This document shows positions 42,962-51,573 of a DNA stretch of 64,000 nucleotides, piece after piece. Below the pieces are notes generated by a model that saw nothing but the letters and a program-made list of their open reading frames with translations, had not been told where the DNA came from and made no database searches. Position 1 is the stretch's first letter. Every line of letters begins with the position of its first letter. Source of the DNA: Terriglobales bacterium (GTDB lineage Bacteria > Acidobacteriota > Terriglobia > Terriglobales > Acidobacteriaceae). A program made the translations under genes and the position numbers. The DNA is taken from contig DASSIZ010000077.1 in the NCBI GenBank assembly GCA_035691485.1, forward strand, positions 34,619 to 98,618. The letters are read 5' to 3'.

Positions 42962-43346
42962 CCCCGACAACACCCCCAAACCAGCCCAGTTGGACCTAGG
43001 TAGTTATCCCAAGGTTTGCCCCTCAAAGTCAAGCATCATATGAATCGATTGCGATTCAAAATGATACAGAATCAAGCGATTAGCCGCTTCGGCTAGGTGG
43101 CGCACGCGAAGGAAGAACAACCCTGAAGACGGAAAAACCAACCAGCGAGGGCACGCAGGACACCAGGGAACAGCACAGGCCTTTCCAGCTGCGATCTCTG
43201 TCGGAGCCTCGAAACTTCAGAGTGTTTTCCTTCGTGTACCTTCGTGCCCTTGGTGGTTAAAGTGTTGTACCTCGAGTCGGTTTTGGTTAACCACCAGTCT
43301 TTTTCCATCCGCGAGCGGGTCGATCTCGTCTGATAACCTAGAACCA
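42962..43346. other. Intergenic region with tandem 10-nt word repeat
   Basis: No gene is seen. At 43229-43260 a 10-nt word repeats in tandem: ccttcgtgta then ccttcgtgcc then cttggtggtt. A hairpin tagccg-ctt-cggcta lies at about 43081-43096. The right end holds TAACCT (43334-43339), 7 nt before the next ATG. Confidence 0.5.
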
Positions 43347-45278
43347 ATGGCGGCCAATATCCACGAAGAAGAAGTCCTGGGAAAGGCATATGACAGCCGT
43401 CTGATGAAGCGGCTGCTCGGCTACTTGCGCCCTTACAAGTGGCAGGTGGCGCTGGCCCTGGCGGCGATCGTGTTGAAATCGGCCGCCGATGTGGTCGGTC
43501 CGTACCTCACCAAGACCGCCATTGACAAATACCTGGCGCCCACCACGGTTCGCGGCAGCCACGGCCTCCTGGATCGCTTCCTCAGTTCGCAGCCGCTCTT
43601 GGGCATCGCGCAGATCGGCGCCATGTACGTCGGCCTGCTGGTGTTCGGTTTCTTCCTGGAGTTCCTGCAGACCTATTTCATGCAGTGGACCGGGCAGAAG
43701 GTCATGTTTGACCTGCGCAGCCAGATTTTCCGCCACCTGCAACGCATGCATATCGGCTTCTACGACAAGAACCCGGTCGGCCGGCTGGTAACCCGCGTCA
43801 CCACCGACGTGGACGCGCTCAACGAAATGTTCACCTCCGGCGTGGTGGCTATCTTCGAGGACATTTTCGTGCTCGCCGGCATCGTTGCCATCATGCTGAA
43901 GATGGATTGGCGCCTGGCGCTGATCACCTTCTCTGTGCTGCCTCTCATCATGGTGGCGACCATGATCTTCCGCAAGCACGTCCGCGATAGCTATCGCCGG
44001 ATCCGCACTGCCATCGCGCGCATTAACTCCTATCTCCAGGAGCATGTCAGCGGCATGCTGGTGCTCCAGCTTTTCAACCGCGAGAAGCGCGCCTACGACA
44101 AATTCGAGAAGATCAATGCCAGCCACATGGAGGCGTTCAAGGACGCGATTCTCGCCTACGCCTTCTATTATCCCGTGGTCGAAGTATTGTCCTCGGTGGC
44201 GATCGCCGCCGTGATCTGGTTTGGCGGCTCGCAAACGGTCCGCGGTATCACCACCCTCGGCGTGCTGGTCGCGTTCATGCAGTACGCGCAGCGCTTCTTC
44301 CGGCCCATCCAGGACCTGAGCGAAAAATACAACATCCTGCAGTCGGCGATGGCGTCGAGCGAGCGCATCTTCAAGTTGCTGGATACGACCGTCGACATCC
44401 AGTCCCCGGCAGTGGTGAAACACGTAACCGGGCCCGGACGCATCGAGTTCGACCACGTCTGGTTTTACTACCGCACCGTGCCGGAGCGAAACGCTGATGG
44501 CGAGCTGAACCCCAACGCTGGCGAACCGGACTGGGTGCTGAAGGACGTCAGCTTCGCCGTCGAACCCGGCGAGACGGCCGCCATCGTGGGCCATACCGGC
44601 GCCGGCAAGACCACCATGATCTCTCTCCTGCTGCGCTTTTACGACGTGCAGAAGGGCGCCGTCCGCATTGACGGCGTGGACGTGCGCGAGTTGGACCTCA
44701 CCCAACTGCGCCGCCGCTTCGGCGTGGTGCTGCAGGATCCGTTCCTGTTCACGGGAACCGTGGAGCAGAACATTCGCCTCGGTTCCGAGCACGTCACTGA
44801 CGAGCAAGTGGAGCGCGCCGCCGAGGACGTCAATCTCGCCGACTTTATCCGTTCCCTGCCCGGCGGTTTCAAGGAACCGGTGCATGAGCGTGGCAGCACG
44901 CTTTCCACCGGGCAGAAGCAGCTCATCTCATTTGCCCGCGCGCTGGCACACAATCCCAAGATTCTGGTGCTCGACGAAGCCACCTCCAGCGTGGATACCG
45001 AAACCGAGCTGCGCGTCCGCGAAGCGCTATCGCGGCTGGTCGAAGGGCGCACTTCGCTGATCATCGCGCACCGTTTGTCCACCATCCAGCGCGCCGACAA
45101 GATCATCGTCATGCACAAGGGACGCCTGCGCGAGATGGGCTCGCACCAGCAACTGCTCACCCAGCGCGGCATCTACTGGAAGCTTTACCAGCTCCAGTAC
45201 AAGGACCAGGAAGTCTCGCCTGCCATTGCGCCCGCGCAGCTGGGCGGTCCGGCCGTGCCGGTCAGCGGCGACGATTAA
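43347..45278 (+). CDS. ABC exporter, fused permease and ATPase (MsbA/LmrA type)
   Basis: 643 aa half-transporter. Six transmembrane helices at about 25-310 (WQVALALAAIVLKSAADVVG; FTSGVVAIFEDIFVLAGIVA) are followed by a nucleotide-binding domain: Walker A VGHTGAGKTTM near 414, signature LSTGQKQLISFARAL, Walker B ILVLDEATSSVDTETE and H-loop IIAHRLSTI. A short insertion (residues 375-395, ADGELNPNAGEPDWVLK) precedes the NBD. MsbA-like flippase activity is possible, as lpxB lies 1.4 kb downstream on the same strand, but a drug exporter is equally possible. TAACCT ends 7 nt before the ATG, with no Shine-Dalgarno. Confidence 0.9.
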   Translation: MAANIHEEEVLGKAYDSRLMKRLLGYLRPYKWQVALALAAIVLKSAADVVGPYLTKTAIDKYLAPTTVRGSHGLLDRFLSSQPLLGIAQIGAMYVGLLVFGFFLEFLQTYFMQWTGQKVMFDLRSQIFRHLQRMHIGFYDKNPVGRLVTRVTTDVDALNEMFTSGVVAIFEDIFVLAGIVAIMLKMDWRLALITFSVLPLIMVATMIFRKHVRDSYRRIRTAIARINSYLQEHVSGMLVLQLFNREKRAYDKFEKINASHMEAFKDAILAYAFYYPVVEVLSSVAIAAVIWFGGSQTVRGITTLGVLVAFMQYAQRFFRPIQDLSEKYNILQSAMASSERIFKLLDTTVDIQSPAVVKHVTGPGRIEFDHVWFYYRTVPERNADGELNPNAGEPDWVLKDVSFAVEPGETAAIVGHTGAGKTTMISLLLRFYDVQKGAVRIDGVDVRELDLTQLRRRFGVVLQDPFLFTGTVEQNIRLGSEHVTDEQVERAAEDVNLADFIRSLPGGFKEPVHERGSTLSTGQKQLISFARALAHNPKILVLDEATSSVDTETELRVREALSRLVEGRTSLIIAHRLSTIQRADKIIVMHKGRLREMGSHQQLLTQRGIYWKLYQLQYKDQEVSPAIAPAQLGGPAVPVSGDD

Positions 45279-45285
45279 AAAACAG

Positions 45286-45342
45286 TATTGGTAGTGGTAG
45301 TTGGTAGCTCGGGAGTAAATTCCCAGCTACCAACTGCCAATA
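45286..45342. repeat. Nested inverted word repeat between exporter and threonine deaminase genes
   Basis: tattgg (45286-45291) pairs with ccaata (45337-45342), agttggtagct (45299-45309) with agctaccaact (45325-45335), and ggga with tccc inside. The word ggtagt repeats in tandem. It has no U-run, so it is not a normal terminator. Confidence 0.6.
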
Positions 45343-45380
45343 GCCAGCACGACCGGTCCAGTTAGCGAGGCTTTGACGGA

Positions 45381-46616
45381 ATGAGTACGGTTCGAACTCG
45401 ACCCTCGACGGTCACCCTTCCCGACATCCTGGCAGCGATGTCGCGCATTCGCGAGGCGGTGAAGGTTTCGCCTTGTCCTGAGTCGGAAACTTTCTCCCAG
45501 CTCACCGGCAACACCGTTTTCCTGAAACTCGACAGCGCCCAGAAGACCGGCTCTTTCAAGGAGCGTGGCGCCCTCAACAAGCTGCTGCTGCTCGGCGATG
45601 CGGAGCGGGCGCGCGGGGTCATTGCAGCCTCCGCCGGCAACCACGCCCAGGGCATTGCCTATCACGCGGGCAAGCTGGGCATCCGCGCTGCCATCTGCAT
45701 GCCCCTGGCAACGCCGCTGATCAAGGTGTCCGCTACGCGCAGCTACGGCGCCGAAGTCGTTCTTCACGGCACCAACTACGACGAGGCGTACGAAGAAGCT
45801 CTCCGGCTCAGCCGCGAGGACCAACTCACCTTTGTCCACGCCTTTGACGACGATGACGTGATCGCCGGCCAGGGTACGATCGCGCTCGAACTGCTGGAAC
45901 AGCATGCCGACCTGGACATGATCATCGTGCCCATCGGCGGCGGAGGACTGATCGGCGGCATCGGCTGCGCGGTAAAAGAAATTAACAGTAAGGTGCGCAT
46001 CGTGGGGGTGCAGACCTCACGCCTGCCGTCCATGAAAGTTGCCCTCGCCGAAGGCAAGCCGGTCACGCTCAACCCCGCCATTACCATCGCCGACGGCATC
46101 GCCGTGCGCCGCGCCGGGGACAGAACGCTCCCCCTGGTCCAGCGCTACGTGGACGACATCGTTACCGTCGAAGAAGAAGAGATCGCCAATGCCATCCTCC
46201 TCCTGCTGGAGCGCGAGAAGACGCTGGCGGAAGGCGCTGGAGCCGCCGCCCTCGCTGCCCTGCTGAACCGCAAGGTCGCAGTCAACGGCAAGCGCGTCGC
46301 CGTGCTGGTTTGCGGCGGCAATATCGACGTCACTCTGCTGGCCCGCATCATCGAGCGCGGCCTGGTCAAAGACGGGCGCCTGGTGCGGTTGCGCGTACAT
46401 CTCGGCGATTATCCCGGCGCTCTACACAAGCTGACCGGAATTCTTGCCCAGCACCGCGCCAACATTGTGGAGACTTCCTACGACCGCGCCTACCACGGCG
46501 TCAACCTGGGAGATACCGCGATTGACGTCACCATGGAAACGCGCGGCCCCGATCACATCGCAGAGCTGCTCTCCGCTCTGACCGCCGCCGGCTACGCCCA
46601 CGAGAAGATTGTGTAA
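45381..46616 (+). CDS. ilvA: Threonine ammonia-lyase (catabolic type, with ACT domain)
   Basis: 411 aa PLP enzyme that deaminates threonine to 2-oxobutyrate for isoleucine synthesis or catabolism. The lysine motif is TGSFKERGALNKL (Lys60), the PLP phosphate loop is VPIGGGGLIGGIG, and ANMPLAT-like AICMPLATPLIKV is present. Residues 330-411 form one C-terminal ACT-like domain (VRLRVHLGDYPGALHKLTGI), the short form seen in many bacteria, so regulation by isoleucine or valine is possible. The start at 45381 has GAGG about 11 nt upstream. Gene symbol could also be tdcB. Confidence 0.9.
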   Translation: MSTVRTRPSTVTLPDILAAMSRIREAVKVSPCPESETFSQLTGNTVFLKLDSAQKTGSFKERGALNKLLLLGDAERARGVIAASAGNHAQGIAYHAGKLGIRAAICMPLATPLIKVSATRSYGAEVVLHGTNYDEAYEEALRLSREDQLTFVHAFDDDDVIAGQGTIALELLEQHADLDMIIVPIGGGGLIGGIGCAVKEINSKVRIVGVQTSRLPSMKVALAEGKPVTLNPAITIADGIAVRRAGDRTLPLVQRYVDDIVTVEEEEIANAILLLLEREKTLAEGAGAAALAALLNRKVAVNGKRVAVLVCGGNIDVTLLARIIERGLVKDGRLVRLRVHLGDYPGALHKLTGILAQHRANIVETSYDRAYHGVNLGDTAIDVTMETRGPDHIAELLSALTAAGYAHEKIV

Positions 46617-46664
46617 CGGCTCTGCTCCAACCTTGGCGGGTTCGTGAAAACCCGGCGCTGCTGC

Positions 46665-46670
46665 TATGCT
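46665..46670 (+). promoter_or_regulatory. -10 box TATGCT of lpxB, leaderless arrangement
   Basis: TATGCT ends 9 nt before the GTG at 46680. A longer frame begins at an ATG at 46644, but that start precedes this box. Confidence 0.5.
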
Positions 46671-46679
46671 TCATGCACC

Positions 46680-47810
46680 GTGAAAATTCTGCTCTCCGCC
46701 GGGGAAGCCTCCGGTGAAAATTACGGCGCGCAGTTGATTGCGGCCCTCAAACAACGCGAGCCCTCTCTGGATTGTTATGGCGTCGGAGGCGAACGCATGC
46801 GCGCCGCCGGCTGCCGGATTGTGGTGGACGCCAAAGATACCGCTGTGGTCGGCCTCGCCGAAGTCGTCACCCGCCTGCCGAAAATGTGGGGAGAGTTCCG
46901 CAAGCTGCTGCGCGCCGTCGACGCCAACAAGCCCGACGGCGCCGTGCTCATCGATTTTCCCGACTGGAACCTCCGCCTTGCACGCGAGCTCCATCGCCGC
47001 AAGATTCCCGTCGTCTACTACGTCAGCCCGCAGCTCTGGGCCTGGCGCCCGAAACGCATTGCGCAGATCAAGCGCTACGTCCGAAGGATGCTGGTCATCT
47101 TTCCCTTTGAAGAAGCGTGGTATCGCGAACGCGGTGTCGAAGCCGAGTACGTCGGCCACCCGCTTGCCGACCTGCCCCCGCCCGGCCCGCCACCGCCACT
47201 GCGCTCGCCTCAAATTCCGATCGCCCTGCTGCCCGGAAGCCGCAAAAAGGAAATCTTCATCAACATTCCTGCCATGCTGCAGGCGGCGCGCGCGCTCGGC
47301 AAGCAGTACCAGTTCATCATTCCGGTCGCATCCACCGTCAGCTCGAAGTGGATGGTAGACCTGATTCACCGCGTCATCGGCCAGGATCCGGGGGTGAATC
47401 TCAAACTGGAAACTGACGCGCGGATCGTGCTCTCGCAGGCTCGGGCAGCGGTGATTGCCAGCGGAACGGCCACCGTGGAAGCGGCGCTGATCGGCACGCC
47501 GTTCGTCATGGTTTATCGCGTGACGCCGCTGACCTGGAAGCTCGGCCGGCGGTTGGTCAGCGTCCCATTTTTCGCCATGCCGAACCTGATCGTCGGGCGC
47601 GAAGTCGTGCCCGAATTGGTGCAGGATAAATTCACGGCGGACGGTATCGTCGCGCGGCTGAATGAAATTCTTGTCGACGGTCCCGCCCGGCAGACGATGT
47701 TCGAAGGATTGAAACAGGTGCGCGCCAAACTGGCCGCCCCCGCCGGTTCAGCCGGCGCCTCCGATCGTGCCGCCGACGCGGTGCTGACGGCACTCACCGG
47801 CGCAAACTAA
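46680..47810 (+). CDS. lpxB: Lipid-A-disaccharide synthase
   Basis: 376 aa GT-B glycosyltransferase that joins UDP-2,3-diacylglucosamine and lipid X to form the lipid A disaccharide at the inner membrane. KILLSAGEASGENYGAQLIA is the LpxB opening, with the catalytic Glu in SAGEASGE; IDFPDWNLRLARELHRRKIP, SPQLWAWRPKRIAQIKRYVR and VASGTATVEAALIGTPFVMV follow. This supports an outer membrane with lipid A. The start is a GTG at 46680 (VKILLSAGEASGE), chosen from the family's length and the -10 at 46665. Confidence 0.94.
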   Translation: MKILLSAGEASGENYGAQLIAALKQREPSLDCYGVGGERMRAAGCRIVVDAKDTAVVGLAEVVTRLPKMWGEFRKLLRAVDANKPDGAVLIDFPDWNLRLARELHRRKIPVVYYVSPQLWAWRPKRIAQIKRYVRRMLVIFPFEEAWYRERGVEAEYVGHPLADLPPPGPPPPLRSPQIPIALLPGSRKKEIFINIPAMLQAARALGKQYQFIIPVASTVSSKWMVDLIHRVIGQDPGVNLKLETDARIVLSQARAAVIASGTATVEAALIGTPFVMVYRVTPLTWKLGRRLVSVPFFAMPNLIVGREVVPELVQDKFTADGIVARLNEILVDGPARQTMFEGLKQVRAKLAAPAGSAGASDRAADAVLTALTGAN

Positions 47811-47866
47811 AGATTGGGAATTAAGAAAGCAAGGTCAAAAATCCTGCCTGCGCAATCCTCAATTGC

Positions 47867-48889
47867 TCACGGCCTAGTTGGATGCACGGCGCTCTCCTGC
47901 GTTTCGCGCGGCGCGAAGTATCCGCGACGGCAGTGCACCCGCAGTTTATGGTGGTGCGGCACGATCTCAATGCTGCGGAAGCTGCCGTCCAGCTTGAACT
48001 CTGCCGGCTTGTACCCGATCGCATACTGGCTGCGCAGCGCTTCCTTCACCCGGTTAAATGCGTTCGCAATCTGCGGCTTGCTGTGCGCCGGCAACACTCC
48101 GCCGCCGGTGGGACGCGAAATAAGCTCCAGCACCGCTTCGCCATGGGGGTATTGCTGACCTGAAATATCGTTGGAGCTGAGCACAAAGATGGTGGTCTCG
48201 GAGCGCAAGGCCGCATGGATCGCGTCGTACATCAGCGTCTTGCTGCGCGTGTCCTCGCCGTCGCTGATGAGGATGATTGCGCGCCTCGCCGTCGCCGGGC
48301 CCGGAGCCTTTGCCAGCTTGTCCGCGGCGAAGCAGATGGCGTCGTATAAACGTGTGTCACCTCCGGCGCGCAACTGCTTGATCGCCTTCGACAGCAAACC
48401 AATGTCGCCGGTGAAATCCTGGTGCAGAACGACACTTGACGCGAAGCCGACAATGAATGCTTCGTCTAACTGCGGGCGCAGCACCTTTTCCAGGAACATG
48501 GCCGCCGCACTCTTCTCATAGGCGAAACGTTGTGTGATGGAATCGCTGAGATCTACCAGAATCCCGACACGCAACGGCAAATCGCTTTGCCGCTGGAAAT
48601 AACTGATCCGCTCCGGCGCGCGCTGATCGTCCAGCACCGTCAGGTCATCGAGTGAAAGCTGGTTAACGTACTTCCCCGAGCTGTTGGAGACGGTAAAGAT
48701 CACGTTGACTTCGTCCACGCGCGTGCGAAAGGTCTCCGCCGCCGGGAGCGCGGGACCGGGGAGGCCGGCATTCTCGTGCGGTAGCATGCTTCCAATGGCG
48801 GCCGTTGGTGACTGCGCCCATGCTCCGATTGCGAGAACGAGAAGGCAGGATACGACGGCCGGTGCGCGCGACCTGGTCAGAATGGGCAT
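47867..48889 (-). CDS. Secreted VWA domain protein (VWFA-related, acidobacterial type)
   Basis: 340 aa. A signal peptide (APAVVSCLLVLAIGAWA) and a short beta-rich N-terminal part (RVDEVNVIFTVSNSSGKYVN; DLTVLDDQRAPERISYFQ) precede a von Willebrand A domain with an intact MIDAS (LVDLSDSI gives DxSxS; Thr and Asp follow in GGDTRLYDAI and ISDGED). This combination is the VWFA-related acidobacterial family, which is expanded in this phylum. It probably binds a partner through a metal at the cell surface. GGAGGT precedes the ATG. Confidence 0.88.
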   Translation of the reverse strand: MPILTRSRAPAVVSCLLVLAIGAWAQSPTAAIGSMLPHENAGLPGPALPAAETFRTRVDEVNVIFTVSNSSGKYVNQLSLDDLTVLDDQRAPERISYFQRQSDLPLRVGILVDLSDSITQRFAYEKSAAAMFLEKVLRPQLDEAFIVGFASSVVLHQDFTGDIGLLSKAIKQLRAGGDTRLYDAICFAADKLAKAPGPATARRAIILISDGEDTRSKTLMYDAIHAALRSETTIFVLSSNDISGQQYPHGEAVLELISRPTGGGVLPAHSKPQIANAFNRVKEALRSQYAIGYKPAEFKLDGSFRSIEIVPHHHKLRVHCRRGYFAPRETQESAVHPTRP

Positions 48890-49245
48890 ACTGACCTCCG
48901 CTCGAGGTATATCCCGAGCGCCGAGCTAGGAAATTTTGACCAAGACCCAGCGGGAATTCCCACAACTGTCTTGGCGAATTTTACTCCGTCGGATGCGACG
49001 AGCAAGCATTTTGGGACGTATCGGGCACAATTCCGAGTCGGAATCTTGCCGCTGCCGCGACGAACTAAGCTCCGCTGGGTTAAAGTAGTAGTGGGCCAGT
49101 AGCCGCTCAGATGTCATTTTCCCCTGTTCAGAGACCGGATTTATCTGTTGAAAGCAGTCACAGTTCTGCCCGGAGCTGGCCTGAGCGCATCTTATCTGCC
49201 CGCCCATTCATCGAACACAAGCGGGTACTTAGCCGGAGACTTTTC
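48890..49245. other. Divergent region between VWA and M1-like genes with two dyads
   Basis: About 355 nt. A 15-bp near-perfect palindrome attccga-g-tcggaat lies at 49030-49044; ccaagac (48940-48946) faces gtcttgg (48968-48974) around a gggaattccc palindrome. No gene was recognised; the dyads could be binding sites for regulators of one or both genes. Confidence 0.45.
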
Positions 49246-51351
49246 ATGTCCTACGCATCACGGCCCTTGAGGTGTGTTGTCGTCCTTCTCGCGGGCCTCG
49301 CGACCCTGGCGCTGCCTGCCGCCGCCGCCGAGAAGGTCCGCCTCCGTGTCGACGATTATCAGATTCAGGCCGAGCTTCAGCCCAAAACACACCGCCTGAT
49401 CGGCCACGCGCGGGTAAAATTCACCGCGCTGGAAGACATCAGCGTCGCTTCCTTCGAACTGCATAACGCGCTCCGGCCCACGCGCATCACTGACGCCGAA
49501 GGTCACGCGCTCTCCGCCGAGCGCATTACGCAGGACAACGCCATACGTATAGCCCTGCCCAGCGGTCTTGCCAAGGACGCCAGCACGACTCTCGACTTCG
49601 ATTATGAGGGCAGCCTCTCATCCGCCGACGACAGCCCCGTACAAGGCCTGAAACTTGCCTACGTTGGCGAGGACACGAGTTATCTGCTGTATGCGGCGCG
49701 CTGGTTCCCGCTGAGTGGCTACGGCACCAACCGTTTTACCGCGACCATCAAGATTACGGTGCCCACAGGATGGACTGTTATCGGCAGCGGCGCACAAGCC
49801 GCCGGCGCTGCGGCGACGAGCGAACTGCCACCCGCAGTAACTTTGGCGGCGCAGAAGGAAAAGGTCCCTGCGGATCCGAAGCTGTCGCGAAATCGCACGC
49901 GTACGCCGCCTGCCAAGGAACCACCTGCCCCGGTTTCGCATGGCGGCAAAACCTTTACCTTTTCCTGGAGCAAGCCCAGTTTTCCCGGAACGATCATCGC
50001 CGGCAATTTCCAGGAGAGCACCAGCAACGAGGTCGGATTGAACTTGCGCGTGTTCTTCAAGCCGGTGCACAAGGACCTGGTATCGCTGTACACCGAAACC
50101 GCCGTGCGCGAGTTTCAGTTCTACTCGGCGCGTCTTGGACCGCCGTTGTCCAACACGCTGAACCTGGTTGAACTCCCCGACGACACTGTTCCCAGCGCCT
50201 GGGCGCCCGAGGTCGCCGCCATGTCCTCGCGGGCCTTGTCCGGAAAGGTGAACTACCGCCTGCTGGCCAACACCATTGCACACCAGTGGTGGGGCGCCGA
50301 CGTCAGCCCCGCCAGCCGCAGCGACTGGTGGCTGAGCGACGGCTTTGCCCGCTATTCAGAGGCGCGCTACGTCGAATCCGCCGCCGGCACGGCCGCCTTC
50401 AACGAAGCGGTCAAGGACATGGAAGTTGGCTCGCTGGCTTACGACACCGTTCCGCTGTCCAGCGTCGGACGGCTCGATCCGTTCGCGCCCGAATTTCAAG
50501 CCCTGGTTACTGACAAGGGCGCCATTATCCTGAACATGCTGCGCTGGGTGATCGGCGACGCAGCCTTTGACAAGACGGTCCGGACCTTCTTGCAGCAGTA
50601 TGCCGGCAAGCCCGCAACCGTGGACGATTTCCGCAAAATCGCGGAACAGAATTACGGCGAGCAGCTGACATGGTTTTTCTCCCAGTGGATCGATTCCACC
50701 GGCGCGCCGGAATTCAAGACCAAGTACACCGTCTACCGGGTCGCCAAGGGTTTCCGCGTGGTAGGCGAGATTTCGCAGGACCTGGACCTTTTCCGCATGC
50801 CGGTGGAGTTGAAGATCGATACTGACGGCCAGAGCGAGGACAAGCGTGTCGAAGTGGTGGGCACCAATTCCGCCTTCCAGGTGGAAACCTTCGGCCGGCC
50901 CCGTCGCATCGTCATTGATCCCGACAACCGCGTGCTCAAGAACTCCCAGGAGCTCAAGGTTCGCGCCTCCATCATGCGCGGCCAGGGGCTGGTCGAGCAG
51001 GGGGACCTCGCCGCCGCGCTCCAGGAATTCCAGAAGGCGCTCGACGCCAACAAACATAGCTCGCTGGCCCATTACCGAGTCGCTGAAGTGTTCTTCCTGC
51101 AGAAGAATTACCAGGCGGCGGCCAATGCCTACCGCGAATCGTTGAACGGGGATGGTGAACCGCGCTGGACCGAGGTTTGGAGCCACATTCAGCTGGGCAA
51201 GATTTTCGATATCACCGGCCAGCGCGAGCGCGCCACCAACGAATATCGCCAGGCGCTGCAGACCAACGACAATACTCAGGGCGCGATGGAAGAAGCGCGC
51301 AAGTACCTCTCGACGCCGTATCAGAGAAAGACAGCGAAAGAAGGGGAATAA
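49246..51351 (+). CDS. M1-family peptidase homologue lacking catalytic residues, with TPR tail
   Basis: 701 aa, secreted (signal peptide CVVVLLAGLATLALPAAAA). Residues 20-560 have the M1 (gluzincin) arrangement: a beta-sandwich N-terminal domain, then a peptidase-like domain with NTIAHQWWGADVSPASRSDW followed by WLSDGFARYSEARYVE. In true M1 enzymes the motif is HExxH-x18-E; here the first His and Glu are Asn342 and Thr343 and the third ligand is Asp365, so only one His remains. No GAMEN-like motif was seen. Residues 575-690 are TPR-like. It is therefore probably not a peptidase but a binding or scaffold protein. GGAG precedes the ATG. Confidence 0.82.
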   Translation: MSYASRPLRCVVVLLAGLATLALPAAAAEKVRLRVDDYQIQAELQPKTHRLIGHARVKFTALEDISVASFELHNALRPTRITDAEGHALSAERITQDNAIRIALPSGLAKDASTTLDFDYEGSLSSADDSPVQGLKLAYVGEDTSYLLYAARWFPLSGYGTNRFTATIKITVPTGWTVIGSGAQAAGAAATSELPPAVTLAAQKEKVPADPKLSRNRTRTPPAKEPPAPVSHGGKTFTFSWSKPSFPGTIIAGNFQESTSNEVGLNLRVFFKPVHKDLVSLYTETAVREFQFYSARLGPPLSNTLNLVELPDDTVPSAWAPEVAAMSSRALSGKVNYRLLANTIAHQWWGADVSPASRSDWWLSDGFARYSEARYVESAAGTAAFNEAVKDMEVGSLAYDTVPLSSVGRLDPFAPEFQALVTDKGAIILNMLRWVIGDAAFDKTVRTFLQQYAGKPATVDDFRKIAEQNYGEQLTWFFSQWIDSTGAPEFKTKYTVYRVAKGFRVVGEISQDLDLFRMPVELKIDTDGQSEDKRVEVVGTNSAFQVETFGRPRRIVIDPDNRVLKNSQELKVRASIMRGQGLVEQGDLAAALQEFQKALDANKHSSLAHYRVAEVFFLQKNYQAAANAYRESLNGDGEPRWTEVWSHIQLGKIFDITGQRERATNEYRQALQTNDNTQGAMEEARKYLSTPYQRKTAKEGE

Positions 51352-51380
51352 CACGTCGTTTGGATTGCGGTTCGCTTCTT

Positions 51381-51419
51381 AGCCACAGAGAACACCGAGG
51401 GCTTCTTTTCTCTGTGGCT
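51381..51419 (+). terminator. Hairpin after the M1-like gene
   Basis: 11-bp perfect stem agccacagaga / tctctgtggct with an 18-nt loop, 30 nt after the stop codon; followed by gggttggtttt. The words resemble an agccacagagaacac element that is common in several soil phyla. A second hairpin, agagcggca / tgccgctct, lies at 51463-51486. Confidence 0.6.
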
Positions 51420-51573
51420 GGGTTGGTTTTGCGTGATGTCGCGCAGAAATAGAAGTGGAGCAAGAGCGGCAGACATCTGCCGCTCTCGACGTTTTCGGTT
51501 GTGTTAGCATCGAACCCTCTCGTGGGACTCTAATTGGCTTGGCTTCCTATCACCTTGGTCCGGGAATAAGACG

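Noticed and set aside
43338..44885. 515-codon open frame antisense to the ABC exporter
   Set aside because: No start context or recognisable domain; sense frame has all ABC motifs.
49246..51351. Active M1 aminopeptidase
   Set aside because: The HExxH motif and third ligand are not present, so an active zinc peptidase was not called.
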